Origin: Lachnospiraceae bacterium
Lineage (GTDB): Bacteria > Bacillota > Clostridia > Lachnospirales > Lachnospiraceae
Reading direction: 5' to 3'
DNA length: 34,392 nucleotides
Assembly: GCA_024681595.1 (NCBI GenBank)
Contig: JAILAN010000017.1
Span: 1-34,392, forward strand
The notes beneath the pieces were generated by a model. It saw only the letters and a program-made list of their open reading frames with translations, searched no databases and had not been told where the DNA came from. Of this stretch, positions 7,254-15,037 are shown piece after piece; the stretch's first letter is position 1; each line of letters opens with the position of its first letter. The position numbers and the translations under genes were made by a program.

Positions 7254-7541
7254 ATGAATAATTGCCCAAACTGCGGAGCTCCGCTTATCGGACTTAAATG
7301 CAAATATTGCGGCGCGGTTTTCTATGATTTTGCGAGCCTATCCTTTGACACGCCGATATTCATGAGGATAAAACTCCCGGAAGGAAATGTTATAACGGCC
7401 AAGTCGATAATGACCCGGTGCGATCTTGAAATAAAAGACAATAGGACAAGGCTATATTGTGACAATGAAGTCGTTTGCACACTGTCAGATCCTGAAATGG
7501 AGATACAGACGGAGTTCATGCTGCTAGGAGGTGAAAAATAA
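7254..7541 (+). CDS. Zinc-ribbon protein, unknown
   Basis: 95 residues; ATG at 7254. A compact N-terminal zinc ribbon (CPNCG at 4-8, CKYCG at 17-21) is followed by about 70 residues predicted to be beta-rich. The stop overlaps the next start (TAATG). The spacing and arrangement suggest an early accessory protein, with no assignable reaction. Confidence 0.6.
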   Translation: MNNCPNCGAPLIGLKCKYCGAVFYDFASLSFDTPIFMRIKLPEGNVITAKSIMTRCDLEIKDNRTRLYCDNEVVCTLSDPEMEIQTEFMLLGGEK

Positions 7542-7801
7542 TGAGATGCCCAAAATGCGGATATGAGAATCAAAAGGTCAAGGACAGCCGGCCAAGATCC
7601 AAAGGATGGACTAGGGTCAGAGAATGCTTTAACTGCAAATTCAAGTTCAGGACTATCGAAAGATATTCCTACGACACACTGCAGGAAATCCCATCGCACC
7701 GGCTCAGCTCAAAGAATGAGAGAAACCTTCACAACATCAAGCGGATTAAAGACCTGGCCAAGAAGATGAATATCAAGCTAGAAAAGGAGCAGACAGAATG
7801 A
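7541..7801 (+). CDS. NrdR-like zinc-ribbon protein without ATP-cone
   Basis: 86 residues. MRCPKCGYENQKVKDSRPR and RVRECFNCKFKFRTIE reproduce the N-terminal zinc ribbon of NrdR, the repressor of ribonucleotide reductase genes. The ATP-cone that makes NrdR about 150 residues long is absent. In phages this stand-alone ribbon is usually taken as a DNA-binding regulator. AGGAGG lies 8 bases before the ATG. Whether it acts on host nrd promoters is unknown. Confidence 0.6.
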   Translation: MRCPKCGYENQKVKDSRPRSKGWTRVRECFNCKFKFRTIERYSYDTLQEIPSHRLSSKNERNLHNIKRIKDLAKKMNIKLEKEQTE

Positions 7802-7814
7802 AGGAGCGTGGAGT

Positions 7815-8057
7815 ATGGAATTGATTAGTATTGGGTTCCTGTTGGGGGTTGTATTCAGCATGATAGTGATGGGGGCCGGAGCTGTGATCGGAAGCCGGAA
7901 GAAAGACATCGGGCCCGACATTAAGCAGAACGGCGAAGTCTGGCTGCTTACTCAGGATGGACTTCAATATTCAGCGGACGGTGGAAAGAGCTGGATCATG
8001 ACGATGGACACTCAGGGGAATGGAATAATCCAGAGGGAGAAAAAAGATGACAGATAA
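7815..8057 (+). CDS. Small single-pass membrane protein
   Basis: 80 residues; ATG at 7815 with AAGGAG at 7800-7805. Residues 4-26 form a hydrophobic helix (ISIGFLLGVVFSMIVMGAGAVIG) followed by RKK, so the remainder is probably cytoplasmic. The soluble part includes GEVWLLTQDGLQYSADGGKSW. No family is recognised. It overlaps the next gene by 11 bases. Confidence 0.55.
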   Translation: MELISIGFLLGVVFSMIVMGAGAVIGSRKKDIGPDIKQNGEVWLLTQDGLQYSADGGKSWIMTMDTQGNGIIQREKKDDR

Positions 8058-8469
8058 TCAAGCGAGAGCATCAAGCTACTTATCATCAATCCGGAATATT
8101 GAGAAGCGCCTGAACAATAAGCGCCTGGAGCTTGAAGCTTTAAGATACAAAGCGTCCGGCGCCGGAGCGATCCGCTATGACAAAGACCGGGTTCAGAGTA
8201 CGCCCGAAGACTTCCTCGTCAAAGCGATGGGCGACATCATCCAGATCGAGAAGCAGATCGAGAAGGAAGAACGAGAAGTTGAGAAGAAAAAAGGCAGGGC
8301 ATACAGCATCGTGAGGAAGATGGACAAGGCAGAACACCGGATCATCATTGAATGGTACTACTTCAACGGCCTGTCAATGATAGACGCAGCGACACGAATG
8401 AACATAGCCGAGAGAACCGCATACTATCTCAGAGATGACGCGCTCGAAGGCTTCGGGAAACTGATGTGA
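8047..8469 (+). CDS. ArpU/RinA-like late transcription regulator
   Basis: 140 residues. The N-terminal two-thirds are coiled-coil (IQIEKQIEKEEREVEKKKGRA and similar). The C-terminal 45 residues (IIEWYYFNGLSMIDAATRMNIAERTAYYLRDDAL) form a sigma70-region-4-like HTH, typical of ArpU/RinA/DUF1492 proteins. These activate the packaging and structural genes in Gram-positive phages, and the position at the end of the early operon fits. Its target promoter cannot be picked out with confidence. Confidence 0.75.
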   Translation: MTDNQARASSYLSSIRNIEKRLNNKRLELEALRYKASGAGAIRYDKDRVQSTPEDFLVKAMGDIIQIEKQIEKEEREVEKKKGRAYSIVRKMDKAEHRIIIEWYYFNGLSMIDAATRMNIAERTAYYLRDDALEGFGKLM

Positions 8470-8512
8470 TATAGAAAATGTTAGGCAGTCAGTTTAAGAA
8501 AGGTGATACGAC

Positions 8513-8812
8513 GTGAAAAGAGAATATGTGATAGTGAATAACGAACACAAACCTATGTGGAGTGGGTGCGTACTCTTTTGGGGGCATTTAACAGATGATG
8601 ATGAACCACGTTCTTTTGGTGGATATACGAATTGCCTTGATAAATGCGAAAAGTACACAAAAGAAGAACTTGACGATAAAGGTTATGGATTTCCTTTCTA
8701 TGACGGTGAAAATGAAAGTGAGTTCAGAAACATCCCCGATATTTGTATCAAGGTTAAAGACTTGTTAAATCTTTCTTGGCTAAAGGAAATGCACGTTGTT
8801 TATAGACCGTGA
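8513..8812 (+). CDS. Unknown accessory protein
   Basis: 99 residues from a GTG at 8513 with AAAGGTGA upstream. It is rich in aromatic and acidic residues (SGCVLFWGHLTDDDEPRSF, then GYTNCLDKCEKYTKEEL). Codon use is more A+T-rich than in the early operon, so the stretch from here to 9881 may be a later acquisition. No domain is recognised. Confidence 0.55.
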   Translation: MKREYVIVNNEHKPMWSGCVLFWGHLTDDDEPRSFGGYTNCLDKCEKYTKEELDDKGYGFPFYDGENESEFRNIPDICIKVKDLLNLSWLKEMHVVYRP

Positions 8813-8854
8813 AAGTTGAGTTAAACGAGTTAAGGCAGAAAGTGAGGATAAAAA

Positions 8855-9070
8855 ATGAAAACAAATACCCATATCGTTATCAAAAGAGAGGACATACTTA
8901 AATATCTGACAGATAATCAGATAAAGTATCTTGATGCCGTATTAAACACTATCACAGACGGCAGGAAGAAAGACGGCAAAAAGACCGATAATTCGTATTA
9001 TATCTGTAACACGGACGAACCTTATGCTGATGAAGTGCTTGAGGTTATTCTTAAAGCAGAAAGGCGGTAA
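8855..9070 (+). CDS. Unknown small accessory protein
   Basis: 71 residues; ATG at 8855, AGTGAGG upstream. It is a compact soluble protein (HIVIKREDILKYLTDNQIKYLDAVLNTI, then YYICNTDEPYADEVLEVILKA). A preceding AACGAGTTAAGGCAGA at 8824-8839 recurs at 9253-9268. Similar small proteins are common in clostridial prophages. Function is unknown. Confidence 0.55.
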   Translation: MKTNTHIVIKREDILKYLTDNQIKYLDAVLNTITDGRKKDGKKTDNSYYICNTDEPYADEVLEVILKAERR

Positions 9071-9073
9071 GGA

Positions 9074-9214
9074 ATGACAGCTGAAGAGATTAACCGCATT
9101 AAATATATGGTGTGCTGTCCAATGTGTGACAATGAAAAATGCGTCAGAAAAACAGATAAATGCGAAGCCGAGATTTGGGCGAAGTACAAAGCGGAAAGGA
9201 GTGATAAGGAATGA
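9074..9214 (+). CDS. Cysteine-rich mini-protein, 46 residues
   Basis: ATG at 9074, AAGG immediately before; the stop overlaps the next ATG (ATGA). MVCCPMCDNEKCVRKTDKC contains five cysteines in a knuckle-like arrangement, so metal binding is likely. Together with the gene at 9744 it forms a pair of similar Cys-rich mini-proteins in this accessory region. Confidence 0.5.
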   Translation: MTAEEINRIKYMVCCPMCDNEKCVRKTDKCEAEIWAKYKAERSDKE

Positions 9215-9381
9215 AAATCAAAACAACGATAACAGAGATAGAATGCACAGCGAACGAGTTAAGGCAGAGTAATACTTTGTCAAACGGATTTTTTAATATG
9301 CTTCGAGGCTGCTTTAATAACATGACTTCTGACTGTGATAATACTGAAGACGATGAGACAGAAGATGAGGATCAGGAATAA
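9211..9381 (+). CDS. Small acidic-tailed protein, 56 residues
   Basis: ATG at 9211 after AAGGA. The N-terminal part (MKIKTTITEIECTANELRQ) is followed by NGFFNMLRGCFNN and a very acidic end (DNTEDDETEDEDQE). The ANELRQ codons lie in the sequence repeated at 8824, so a partial copy of this gene may once have stood there. The stop overlaps the next start. Unknown function. Confidence 0.5.
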   Translation: MKIKTTITEIECTANELRQSNTLSNGFFNMLRGCFNNMTSDCDNTEDDETEDEDQE

Positions 9382-9731
9382 TGACGAGAGAAGAAATAAT
9401 TAAAGCATTGAACGAAATAAAAGAATGTCCGATAGGTTTGAAAGCATGGTATATTGTAGCGCTTGAAATGGCAATCAAGGCACTATCGCAAGAGCCGTGT
9501 GAAGTATCAGAATATGATAAAGACCATATTTGGTACAAAGGCAATCAATATATAAGTCTGTGTAGATTTTTAGAGGTTAAAGCAGAAGCAGAAAAAAAGC
9601 CATGTGATGATTTGGCCAGCAGACAGACGGTAAAAGAACAAATGATTAAGTATGGATTTCATGCTCCTGATATGACGGTAACAGAATTTGTCGAAGATTT
9701 ACCACCTGTCAATCAGAAGTCTAATGAATGA
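9381..9731 (+). CDS. Unknown accessory protein
   Basis: 116 residues; ATG at 9381 overlaps the preceding TAA. It begins MTREEIIKALNEIKECPIGLKAWYIVALEMAIKAL in pattern terms, a helical N-terminal segment seen in many short prophage proteins, and ends with TVTEFVEDLPPV, a motif also frequent there. No catalytic signature. The N-terminal segment is likely to mediate protein contacts. Confidence 0.55.
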   Translation: MTREEIIKALNEIKECPIGLKAWYIVALEMAIKALSQEPCEVSEYDKDHIWYKGNQYISLCRFLEVKAEAEKKPCDDLASRQTVKEQMIKYGFHAPDMTVTEFVEDLPPVNQKSNE

Positions 9732-9743
9732 GATTATGCAACT

Positions 9744-9881
9744 ATGATAGCGCATACAGATTATGAAAAAGTGAAAGAAAAGGGATGTAATACTTGCAAA
9801 CATCAGTTGAAATTCATGTGTACGGAATGGAAGGAGTGCAAAGATAAAAGCAAGTATGAGCCACAGAAAAGCGAGGAATAA
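9744..9881 (+). CDS. Cysteine-rich mini-protein, 45 residues
   Basis: ATG at 9744 (no strong ribosome binding site is visible). GCNTCKHQLKFMCTEWKEC carries four cysteines, similar in style to the 9074 gene. It is the last gene before the packaging region. The gene call rests on length, composition and context, so it is tentative. Confidence 0.4.
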   Translation: MIAHTDYEKVKEKGCNTCKHQLKFMCTEWKECKDKSKYEPQKSEE

Positions 9882-9987
9882 AACTTTGCAGGGTCATTCA
9901 GTTGTATGCAGTAAATATTTATGATACATATAAACTGTCAACAACAAGAGAAGTGATTATCTTCTTCAAATAATTCTTCCTAACATG

Positions 9988-10014
9988 AAGCCTCCGGATG
10001 AATGCCGGGGGCTT
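9988..10014 (+). terminator. Hairpin ahead of the HNH gene, probable terminator
   Basis: AAGCCTCCGG pairs with CCGGGGGCTT over 10 bp (one G-T pair) around the loop ATGAATG. CTTTAT follows, a weak T-tract. It separates the accessory genes from the packaging module. No strong promoter is evident in 9882-9987, where TTCAGT (9897) and TATGAT (9920) are 17 bases apart but match consensus poorly. Confidence 0.5.
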
Positions 10015-10023
10015 CTTTATGAG

Positions 10024-10332
10024 ATGATCAAGTATAAAAACCACAAGTGGAAACATAAAAGAGAAACGATCCTGAGACGCGACAAATACAAATGTCAAAT
10101 TTCGAACCGGTACGGGAAAAACGTTCCGGCAGATATGGTACATCATATCTTCCCGGCCGATCTGTTCCCGGAGTATTTCTTGTGCGACTGGAACCTCATC
10201 TCGTTATCGAATGACGTCCATAATAAGCTGCATAACAGGATCACCGGAGAACTGACTGAGGCCGGTAAGGAACTGTTGAGACGCACCTGCAGGAAGAATA
10301 ATATCGACATCCCGGAACAGTATCAGCGATGA
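10024..10332 (+). CDS. HNH endonuclease of the packaging module
   Basis: 102 residues from ATG 10024. An in-frame ATG at 9985 would place the terminator-like hairpin inside the gene, so I prefer 10024, although its ribosome binding site is poor. HNH motif: ADMVHHIFP, then NLISLSNDVHNKLHN. HNH proteins beside terminase are known in cos phages to be needed for end cleavage. The usual first CxxC is reduced to CQIS, so one zinc ligand may be missing. Confidence 0.75.
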   Translation: MIKYKNHKWKHKRETILRRDKYKCQISNRYGKNVPADMVHHIFPADLFPEYFLCDWNLISLSNDVHNKLHNRITGELTEAGKELLRRTCRKNNIDIPEQYQR

Positions 10333-10560
10333 CCTCCCCCCTCTTCCGATCTGATTTCAGACCGCTCGGGGAACGGTGGGGGGAAATGTTTATATATACA
10401 AGGGATTTTTAAGGAAAAGGGGGTTATTTCGGGAAAAAAGGCCTTCAAAGTGGCATAAAACCTGAACAAATCCAAGATAAGTCCCTTGCAACTCTTACCT
10501 AAGATTTATGCGGTTTTAAAAACCGGTGTCAAAACGTACCGAAACCGATAGGAGTTTTTG
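10333..10560 (+). other. Putative cos / terminase recognition region, no gene
   Basis: This 228-base gap holds C6 at 10336-10341 opposed to G6 at 10378-10383, a short palindrome TCTGATTTCAGA at 10350-10361, and CGCTCGGGGAACGG just before the G-run. GC-rich inverted elements between an HNH gene and the terminase genes are where cos lies in HK97-like Firmicutes phages. The rest is A+T-rich, with CGGTTTT opposed to AAAACCG at 10511-10525. The cut positions cannot be read from sequence. CTCTTCCGATCT at 10341-10352 equals the end of a common sequencing adapter. Confidence 0.5.
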
Positions 10561-11738
10561 ATGGAATTAAAAGTCGAATATGTCAGCATCGATTCGATTG
10601 AGCCTTATAAAAATAACGCACGCAATCACGGTGACAAAGACGTCCAGGCAATCAAAAGATCCATTGAAGAATTCGGCTTCAATGATCCCATTGGTGTCTG
10701 GAACGATCAGATCGTCGAAGGACACGGACGGCTCTTGGCTGCCAAAGAGCTGGGAATGAAGACCGTTCCGGTGATCCGGCTGGACGAGATGACAGACGAG
10801 CAGCGGAAGGCATACGCTCTGGCTCACAACAAAACGGCTGAGCTCTCAGAGTGGGATCTTGACACGCTGGCCTCAGAGCTTCAGGACATCTCCACGATCG
10901 ACATGTCAGAATTTGGCTTTGACATTCCGGAGCTTGAAGAAGCCGGAGCAGAGATCATAGAAGACGAAGCACCTGAAGTCCCGGAAGAAGCCAGGGCAAA
11001 ATTAGGCGACATGTATCAGCTCGGAGAGCATCGCTTGATATGCGGCGACTGTACGGATATCAATGTTCTCGATACCCTCATGGGGGGGTGAAGGCTGATC
11101 TGGTTTTCACAGACCCGCCTTACAATATAGCTTCTGACAGTAAAAATTTTGCTTCAGACTGCTCGAAAGCAATGAATAAATTATCAGAAGCAGAGTGGGA
11201 TAAGGATTTCAGGATCGAAGATGCCCTAAACAGCATTTATGAAATCATGAGCCAGGATTTGACGGTTTATATATGCACAAGCCACTTTCTGGCCGAAAGA
11301 ATATGGACATGGATGCGTCAATGGGCTGATCATTATTCATACTGTATCTGGAATAAGCCAAATCCGATGCCGTCTTTGGCCAAAAGACACTGGACTTGGA
11401 ATACAGAAATAATATGCTATGCAACGAGAGGAAAGCACACTTTCAATTTTCCGAAGGAAGGACATGCTCTCTCGACATGGACGATAAACAAGAAAAATGG
11501 ATCTTCAGGACATCCAACAGAAAAACCTATCAAAGTTCCGGCGATGGCAATATCTCATTCGAGCAAAGAAGGGGATATTGTTCTCGATGTATTCGGTGGC
11601 AGCGGTTCCACGCTGATCGCTTGTGAGCAATTAGGCCGTAAATGTTACATGTGCGAACTGGATCCTCATTATGTCGACGTAATAATCGAACGATGGGAAC
11701 GGTTCACCGGATCAAAAGCAGAACTCATAGAAGCTTGA
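10561..11738 (+). CDS. ParB-domain / DNA methyltransferase fusion, needs -1 frameshift
   Basis: The first frame (10561-11091, 176 residues) is a ParB/sulfiredoxin-like nuclease domain (IVEGHGRLLAAKELG, then AYALAHNKTAELSEWD) and runs into the start of a methyltransferase (YQLGEHRLICGDCTD). It stops at TGA 11089 directly after G7 (11082-11088). The -1 frame continues the same family (VKADLVFTDPPYN) to 11738. A -1 shift gives 392 residues with DPPY at 185-188 and FGGSGST at 345-351, the beta-class order for N6-adenine or N4-cytosine methylation. ATG 10561 follows ATAGGAG. Such fusions usually precede terminase and may protect phage DNA from restriction. The break may be programmed slippage, a phase-variable tract or a sequence error. 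Confidence 0.75.
11082..11091 (+). other. G7 slippery tract followed by TGA
   Basis: In the upstream frame the tract reads G GGG GGG and is followed at once by TGA, exactly the X XXY YYZ layout for -1 slippage. One more G would also restore one open frame. No clear downstream stem-loop is seen. Confidence 0.55.
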
Positions 11739-11739
11739 A

Positions 11740-12105
11740 ATGACAAAACAGAGATGGAAGAACAAAATCAAGAAGCAGTGTATTGATGCCGGGACGTATC
11801 AGAAATATTACGACACAGTGATTGAAACGCTGGCTGATATTCTTGCAACACGAGACAAGGCCCAGGAATTCTGGGAAAAATCCGGAGAAACACCGATAGT
11901 CAAACATACAAACAAAGGCGGCGCAACGAACATCATTAAGAACCCGGCGCTTGCAGTAGTCCAGGATTGCAACGCTCAGGCCCTGACATACTGGCGGGAT
12001 CTTGGGCTTACTCCGAGAGGACTTAAGATGCTCGGTGAAAAAGGACTTGTCAACCAGAACAAAGGCGGAGGGCTTGCTGATGCACTTGCTGATTTAGGTA
12101 TCTGA
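11740..12105 (+). CDS. terS: Terminase small subunit, P27 family
   Basis: 121 residues; ATG at 11740 just after the methyltransferase stop. The order AGTYQKYYDTVIETLADIL, then the C-terminal ITYWRDLGLTP-like segment (ALTYWRDLGLTPRGLKML) and a GGGLADALADL tail is that of P27-type small terminases. It would recognise the cos region and load the large subunit. It overlaps terL by one base. Confidence 0.85.
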   Translation: MTKQRWKNKIKKQCIDAGTYQKYYDTVIETLADILATRDKAQEFWEKSGETPIVKHTNKGGATNIIKNPALAVVQDCNAQALTYWRDLGLTPRGLKMLGEKGLVNQNKGGGLADALADLGI

Positions 12106-13847
12106 TGAAAGCGAAGCATTATAAAGACATAGCAATCAAATATGCTAAGGATGTAGTCAGCGGAAAACAGATCGCGGGTGATGACATCATAAACGCATGT
12201 AAACGGTTTCTGGAAGACCTGAAGAGGAAAGATCTGGAATTCAGGACCACGCAACCGGATGCGGCCGTGAGCATCATGGAAGGCATGTTTGTTCACCGGA
12301 AAGGCGAAGCTCTTGACGGAACTCCGCTCCTCGGGAAGCCGTTTATCCTTGAACCTTTTGAAATATTCATCACATACAATCTTCTGGGATTTTGGTATAA
12401 AGGCACAAATGAGCGCAGATACAAAGAAGGGCTCATTTTTTTAGCCAGAAAAAACGGGAAGACCTCATTCATAGCGGCATTTAGTTTTGCGGTCGGAATA
12501 ATCCAAAGGAAATCCGGATCCACGATCTACGTAGTGGCCGCAGCTCTTAAACAGGCAATGGAATCGTTTAACTTCCTCGTCTTTTCGCTTAAGTACAAAA
12601 AGATCATTGACGACTTCGAGGTACACGATAATTCGTTTGAGCACTCGATCAAATACGAATTCAAAACTGCAGACGGAAGACCGGACGGAACTCTGGAAAT
12701 ACAGATCATGGCCAGCAACCCGGACGCCCAGGATTCATTCAACTGTAACTTCGCCATCGCCGACGAAGTCGCAGCATACAAAAAGCCTTCACAGTATAAC
12801 CGCTTCAAAGAAGCGATGAAGTCATACACCAACAAGCTGATGATCGGTATCACAACAGCCGGCGACGATATGAACTCATTCGGATATGACCGAATGCAGT
12901 ACGCCGTGAAAGTAGCAGCGGGCATCGTAAAAGATGACTCATTTTTCAGCTTTGTGGCCCGTGCGGACCAGGACGAGAAAGGAAACGTTGATTACACGGA
13001 TCCGATCCAGCACCAGAAAGCCAATCCAAACTACGGAGTGACGATCCGGCCACAGGACATGATGAATGATGCCCTGCAGGCTCAGAATGATCCGCGCGTA
13101 CGAAAAGACTTCCTGTCCCGATCGCTGAATATATATACGGCGGCTCTGAAAGCCTGGTTTGACATCGAAGAATTCCGGGCAAGTGATAGAAAGTACAACT
13201 GGACAATCGAAGAGCTGGCAAAGCTCCCGATCAAGTGGTACGGCGGAGCAGACCTGTCAAGGCTTCACGACCTGACAGCGGCGGCCCTGTTTGGGACCTA
13301 CAAAAATGTTGACATCATCATCACACACGCATTCTGCCCGGTAGTGATGGCCGTTCATAAATCAGAAGAAGACAACATTCCGCTGTATGGATGGATGGAC
13401 GACGGCTGGCTGACTATGGCCAACACTCCGACAGTGAACATCAGTGATATCGTGAACTGGTTCATCGGCATGAGGAAGATGGGCTTCAAGATCGCCATGG
13501 TTGGCCATGATCGCAAGTTTGCGGGTGAGGAATACTTCCCGGCTATGAAGAAGGCCGGGTTCAAAATAGTGGATCAGCCACAGTATTATTACTTGAAATC
13601 GCAAGGCTTCAGGCATATCGAGAAGGCGGCAAAAGATGGCCGTCTTTATTATTTGCATTCAGAAGCTTACGAATACTGTGTTTCGAACGTCGCGGCCGTC
13701 GAAAAGACAGACGATGCCGTTCAATACGAGAAGGTCAAGCCGGAGATGAGAATTGACCTGTTTGATGCTTCGGTATTTGCAGTCAACGCTTCTATCAAAG
13801 CAGCGGAAAAGAATAAGCAACTAGACGGCTGGTGGAGTGATAAATAA
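12105..13847 (+). CDS. terL: Terminase large subunit, HK97 type
   Basis: 580 residues, the usual length. Walker A is ARKNGKTS (114-121) and Walker B FAIADE (216-221), giving the packaging ATPase. The RNase H-fold nuclease starts near GGADLSRLHD (381-389), with further acidic positions in VGHDRKF and in the C-terminal DLFDASVFAV. The enzyme pumps DNA into the prohead and cuts it, here presumably at cos with HNH help. It overlaps the portal start by one base. Confidence 0.95.
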   Translation: MKAKHYKDIAIKYAKDVVSGKQIAGDDIINACKRFLEDLKRKDLEFRTTQPDAAVSIMEGMFVHRKGEALDGTPLLGKPFILEPFEIFITYNLLGFWYKGTNERRYKEGLIFLARKNGKTSFIAAFSFAVGIIQRKSGSTIYVVAAALKQAMESFNFLVFSLKYKKIIDDFEVHDNSFEHSIKYEFKTADGRPDGTLEIQIMASNPDAQDSFNCNFAIADEVAAYKKPSQYNRFKEAMKSYTNKLMIGITTAGDDMNSFGYDRMQYAVKVAAGIVKDDSFFSFVARADQDEKGNVDYTDPIQHQKANPNYGVTIRPQDMMNDALQAQNDPRVRKDFLSRSLNIYTAALKAWFDIEEFRASDRKYNWTIEELAKLPIKWYGGADLSRLHDLTAAALFGTYKNVDIIITHAFCPVVMAVHKSEEDNIPLYGWMDDGWLTMANTPTVNISDIVNWFIGMRKMGFKIAMVGHDRKFAGEEYFPAMKKAGFKIVDQPQYYYLKSQGFRHIEKAAKDGRLYYLHSEAYEYCVSNVAAVEKTDDAVQYEKVKPEMRIDLFDASVFAVNASIKAAEKNKQLDGWWSDK

Positions 13848-15037
13848 TGAGCAGAAGAAGGAACAAAAAGCAAATCAATCGTCGGAACGATATTTCGCAG
13901 ATAGCGTTCTGGCTTAAAGATGAGGGCGTGATATCTTGCCCCGGGTACACATCTCTGGATCATAACCCGGAGATCATGACAGCTTGTAAGACCATAGCCG
14001 AACTCATCGGATCCTTAACGATCTACCTGATGGCCAACACCGAAAGAGGCGATCAAAGGATCATCAACGAGCTCAGCCGAAAAATCGACATTGAGCCTGA
14101 AATGCACATGACACGCTCAACATGGATGCAGGCTATCGTCATGAATATGCTTCTATACGGCAAAGGGAATTCGATAGTCGTTCCGCATACATACCAGGGC
14201 CAGCTGATTAACCTTGAACCGATCAGCGCGAGCCGTGTGAGCTTTGAGCCTATCGGGTACCGGGATTATAAAATTTTGATCGACGGCAAGGTCAGGGATC
14301 CTGATAACATACTTCATTTTGTGTTCAATCCGGACAAAACGTATCTCTGGAAGGGTAAAGGCATCACGGCATACCTTCGGACAGTCGCGGATAACCTTAA
14401 ACAGGCAGCAGCTACAGAGAAGGGCTTCATGGAGAGTAAGTGGAAGCCTTCCGTGATTGTAAGAGTTGACGGGTTCACAGAAGAATTATCGGATCCGGCG
14501 AAGCGAAAGAAAATACTTGAAGACTATGTTGAATCGTCAGAGGCTGGAGAACCTTGGTTACTTCCTGCAGAACAGTTCCAGGTGGAACAGGTCCGTCCGC
14601 TATCACTTGCGGACCTGGCCATATCTGATACAGTACAGCTCGATAAAAGAACGGTGGCAGCCATAATCGGCGTGCCGCCGTTTGTTTTAGGAGTTGGAGA
14701 GTACAGACAGGAAGCATGGAACAGCTTTGTCCAGAACAAGATCCGAATTATAGCTCAAGCAATCCAGCAGGAGATGACCAACAAACTGATTATTTCGCCG
14801 AAGATGTATATCAAGCTCAATTATCTGGCCTTAATGGACTGGGATCTTGAGAAGATTTACAGAGTTTTCGGTGGCTTGTCGGATAAAGGCATTGTCACCG
14901 GTAACGAAGTAAGAGATCGGATGGGAATGAGCCAGCTTGAGGGCCTTGATGAGCTCAGGATCCTTGAGAACTATATTCCGAGTGACATGATCGGCAACCA
15001 GAAGAAACTGGTGCAGGAAGGAGATAGCAATGAGTAG
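13847..15037 (+). CDS. Portal protein, HK97 type
   Basis: 396 residues. Starts after an ATAATG overlap with terL. Recognisable stretches are MNMLLYGKGNSIVVP, VPPFVLGVGEYRQEAWNSFVQNKI and a C-terminal EVRDRMGMSQLEG-like segment. This is the dodecameric ring through which DNA enters the head. The position between TerL and the protease is canonical. The basic N-terminus (SRRRNKKQINRRN) is common in this family. Confidence 0.9.
   Translation: MSRRRNKKQINRRNDISQIAFWLKDEGVISCPGYTSLDHNPEIMTACKTIAELIGSLTIYLMANTERGDQRIINELSRKIDIEPEMHMTRSTWMQAIVMNMLLYGKGNSIVVPHTYQGQLINLEPISASRVSFEPIGYRDYKILIDGKVRDPDNILHFVFNPDKTYLWKGKGITAYLRTVADNLKQAAATEKGFMESKWKPSVIVRVDGFTEELSDPAKRKKILEDYVESSEAGEPWLLPAEQFQVEQVRPLSLADLAISDTVQLDKRTVAAIIGVPPFVLGVGEYRQEAWNSFVQNKIRIIAQAIQQEMTNKLIISPKMYIKLNYLALMDWDLEKIYRVFGGLSDKGIVTGNEVRDRMGMSQLEGLDELRILENYIPSDMIGNQKKLVQEGDSNE

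Noticed and set aside
9985..10023. An upstream ATG for the HNH gene
   Set aside because: These codons form a perfect hairpin with terminator-like features, and the family sequence starts near the ATG at 10024.
10561..11091. A ParB partition protein
   Set aside because: The ParB-like domain is the nuclease-type module that commonly precedes phage methyltransferases; there is no ParA gene and no partition HTH in it.
11040..11738. A stand-alone methyltransferase gene
   Set aside because: No independent ribosome binding site or start at the right place is seen, and the family normally continues directly from the upstream frame, so a frameshifted fusion is more likely.
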